Below, piece after piece: positions 62,708-64,000 of a stretch of 64,000 nucleotides of DNA (position 1 is its first letter; the number at the start of each line of letters is the position of its first letter). A program made the position numbers and the translations under genes. Source of the stretch: Candidatus Hydrogenedentota bacterium (lineage in GTDB: Bacteria > Hydrogenedentota > Hydrogenedentia > Hydrogenedentales > SLHB01); contig JABWCD010000004.1 of assembly GCA_013359265.1 (NCBI GenBank), positions 62,001-126,000 on the forward strand, read 5' to 3'. The notes under the pieces are model-generated. The model worked only from the letters and a program-made list of their open reading frames with translations, was not told where the DNA came from and did not search any database.

Positions 62708-62739
62708 ATGACTCTGAAACCCGCCAAAATAATGGGAAT

Positions 62740-62773
62740 GGGAGGGAGACAGGTGCGCCCCTGCCTCCCTCCC
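62740..62773 (-). terminator. Hairpin terminator after the prepilin gene
   Basis: GGGAGGGAG-A-CAGG and CCTG-C-CTCCCTCCC form a 14-base stem with one mismatch and a six-base loop, 21 bases past the stop of the minus-strand prepilin gene. A T-rich run (ATTATTTT) follows on that strand about ten bases later. It separates the prepilin gene from the act promoter. Confidence 0.6.
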
Positions 62774-62794
62774 GGGGTCCTGAGCCAACACCGC

Positions 62795-63730
62795 TTAGAT
62801 GACGAAAGCCGTCATATCCGCAGACATTTCGTTGACGGGATACTTGCCGTTTCGCTCGTACTTGCGGAACTCGACGTGGCCGTCCATGTACAGCACGTTG
62901 CAGCCTCCAGGTACGTGGTTCATTGAAGCGCCGCCGTCATCTGCCAGGCTCGAATTGATCACGTCGTAGAAGGTAACAACTTCCGACTGCGCTTGTGCGC
63001 TTCCTGCGGGATTGTTGATGTCGGTAATGAGGAAGCGCTCGACCCCTTCGCGAAGCCGGAAGACTGTGCTGCTGCCGCCGTTTCCGTTCGGGGTGCCGAC
63101 GTTTACGTCGCTATCCAATGCCGCATACGCGCCCGCCGGATTTGGTGGAATGGACGTTGCGAACGCGTCCGCCGCGTCCAACTGGGCAAACACGAGGAGT
63201 ACTTGCGTCGACACCTCGAGTCCGGGACCGACAACCGTGATTGGATCCGTGGCGTCGGCACGATCCACTACCCAGCCGGCGTAAACGTAACTGTCCGAAG
63301 GATTGTCCGCGTACCCTGCGTACGGGCATCCGTCGGCAATGATCGAGAGGTGTTCGACTACGTCGCCGTAATCCGGCGCCGACGGGCATGTCAACACGTT
63401 CCAGTCGGTGAGGTACTCGGGGTACCACGAGGTAACACGCGGCGAAAACTCCGCCTCGTCCTGCGAATTGCAGTTGGCGGCAAGCGGGCCCGTCACGCCA
63501 TCCGCATAGTACGGCGCAAGACCCTGCATGGGAGGGAACTTCTCGCCCTGGCTTTCCCCCGAGTACATTTTCAGAATGATGCCGATCTGTTTGAGATTGT
63601 TTTGACACGACGCGCGTCGCGCTGCTTCGCGTGCCCGCGCCAGCGCCGGCAACAAAATTGCCGCCAGGATGGCAATGATCGCAATGACCACCAGCAATTC
63701 AATGAGGGTAAACCCGCTCTTCTTACGCAT
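62795..63730 (-). CDS. Prepilin-type protein with H-X9-DG-like C terminus
   Basis: 311 residues. The type III signal [25 protein letters not shown] has the cleavage Gly, Phe+1 and Glu+5 used by prepilin peptidase. The globular part is large for a pilin and ends [18 protein letters not shown], the H-X9-DG ending of many PVC pseudopilins, here with ten residues between His and Asp. These proteins occur in many copies per genome and feed type II secretion or type IV pilus-like systems. ATG 63730 is fixed by AAGGAG. PilT (5673) could serve the same machinery. Confidence 0.9.
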   Translation of the reverse strand: MRKKSGFTLIELLVVIAIIAILAAILLPALARAREAARRASCQNNLKQIGIILKMYSGESQGEKFPPMQGLAPYYADGVTGPLAANCNSQDEAEFSPRVTSWYPEYLTDWNVLTCPSAPDYGDVVEHLSIIADGCPYAGYADNPSDSYVYAGWVVDRADATDPITVVGPGLEVSTQVLLVFAQLDAADAFATSIPPNPAGAYAALDSDVNVGTPNGNGGSSTVFRLREGVERFLITDINNPAGSAQAQSEVVTFYDVINSSLADDGGASMNHVPGGCNVLYMDGHVEFRKYERNGKYPVNEMSADMTAFVI

Positions 63731-63755
63731 ACTGCATACTCCTTGCGTTAATGCT

Positions 63756-63771
63756 CCGGAAAACTTTCCGG
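63756..63771. repeat. Short palindrome upstream of the prepilin gene
   Basis: CCGGAAA-AC-TTTCCGG, seven-base arms with a two-base centre, 26 bases before ATG 63730. It could be an operator or a leader stem. Confidence 0.4.
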
Positions 63772-64000
63772 GTGAAAGCGCCGCACCGGGCACTTCGTTG
63801 TTCTCCCCGGAATGCGCCAATCTTGTCGCACTCTTCTTTGCGGCTGGCTAGCGGCGGATGAGAAATCCGTTAGGACTATGTTGTTTTTCGGCTATGAGGC
63901 AGGTCCCGTGAACGTGATATGCTGTCAACCCCCACGATACTGCGCTCAACCGCATCGCCATTGTTGTTAACGGCGCGGCGGCATAAAATTCTGGAAGTTA
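63772..64000. other. Right-end non-coding region
   Basis: No credible gene, ribosome site or RNA fold recognised. It probably holds the upstream promoter of the prepilin gene, but I cannot place it. Confidence 0.4.

Noticed and set aside
1-64000. CRISPR arrays, tRNA or rRNA genes
   Set aside because: I saw no regularly spaced repeats and no clover-leaf or rRNA-like segment in any intergenic region read by eye; a covariance-model scan would be decisive.

Overview
The window is about 60% GC, densely coded and almost entirely chromosomal housekeeping and catabolic sequence. I see no rRNA, tRNA, CRISPR array, insertion sequence or phage gene. The gene content points to an uncultured aerobic Gram-negative bacterium close to the PVC/FCB groups. 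Planctomycete-type cytochrome c proteins (DUF1549/DUF1553) and their DUF1501 partners occur with a Tat-type sulfatase, a Gfo/Idh/MocA dehydrogenase, an alpha-galactosidase-like protein, an H-X9-DG-like prepilin, alternative complex III with a caa3 oxidase, and a true ftsZ, which most Planctomycetes lack. A Hydrogenedentota-like or Lentisphaerota-like lineage would fit, but this is inference from content only.

Layout. 1-1824: a cut-off enoyl-CoA hydratase and a nitronate-monooxygenase-like flavoprotein, both on the minus strand. 2158-6770: murC-ftsQ-ftsZ-pilT, a division/wall operon with no ftsA and with pilT translationally coupled to ftsZ. 6777-13262: a secreted FAD oxidoreductase divergent from a DUF1549/DUF1553 plus DUF1501 pair. 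13305-13969: a vapBC toxin-antitoxin pair. 13971-16275: a PQQ dehydrogenase with an internal cytochrome c domain, followed by an unlisted 50-residue membrane protein. 16436-18219: STAS, DUF1232-like and DUF4230-like proteins.

18482-27435 is the most unusual part. One good sigma-70 promoter precedes five tightly packed genes: a B12-binding/radical-SAM-like protein missing one cluster cysteine, a ketosynthase with Cys-His-Gln in place of Cys-His-His, a membrane histidine kinase, a second kinase whose phospho-acceptor His is Gln, and an NtrC-type sigma-54 activator. This looks like an undescribed pathway with its own two-component control.

27432-33451 holds a Dabb protein, a Gfo/Idh dehydrogenase, an alpha-galactosidase-like protein, an alpha/beta hydrolase and a ferric-reductase-like membrane protein. 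33475-37684 holds a 3D-domain protein and an ECF sigma factor followed by a probable anti-sigma protein, a secreted unknown and a YfbK-like VWA lipoprotein. 37757-42419 holds a sulfatase, a membrane-bound EEP-family protein and a propeller/helical-barrel secreted protein. 42701-45705 is a run of small lipoproteins and membrane proteins of unknown role. 45943-49510 has a beta-helix protein and an orphan DUF1501 protein.

49629-62351 (minus strand) is one long respiratory operon: actABCDEF (alternative complex III), a small membrane protein, a SCO copper chaperone and caa3 oxidase subunits II, I, III and IV. Electrons would pass from quinol through ActB/C to ActA/ActE hemes, then to the subunit II heme c, CuA and oxygen. 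Its upstream region has a clear promoter and two CRP/FNR-like dyads. A prepilin-type protein with a hairpin terminator closes the window.
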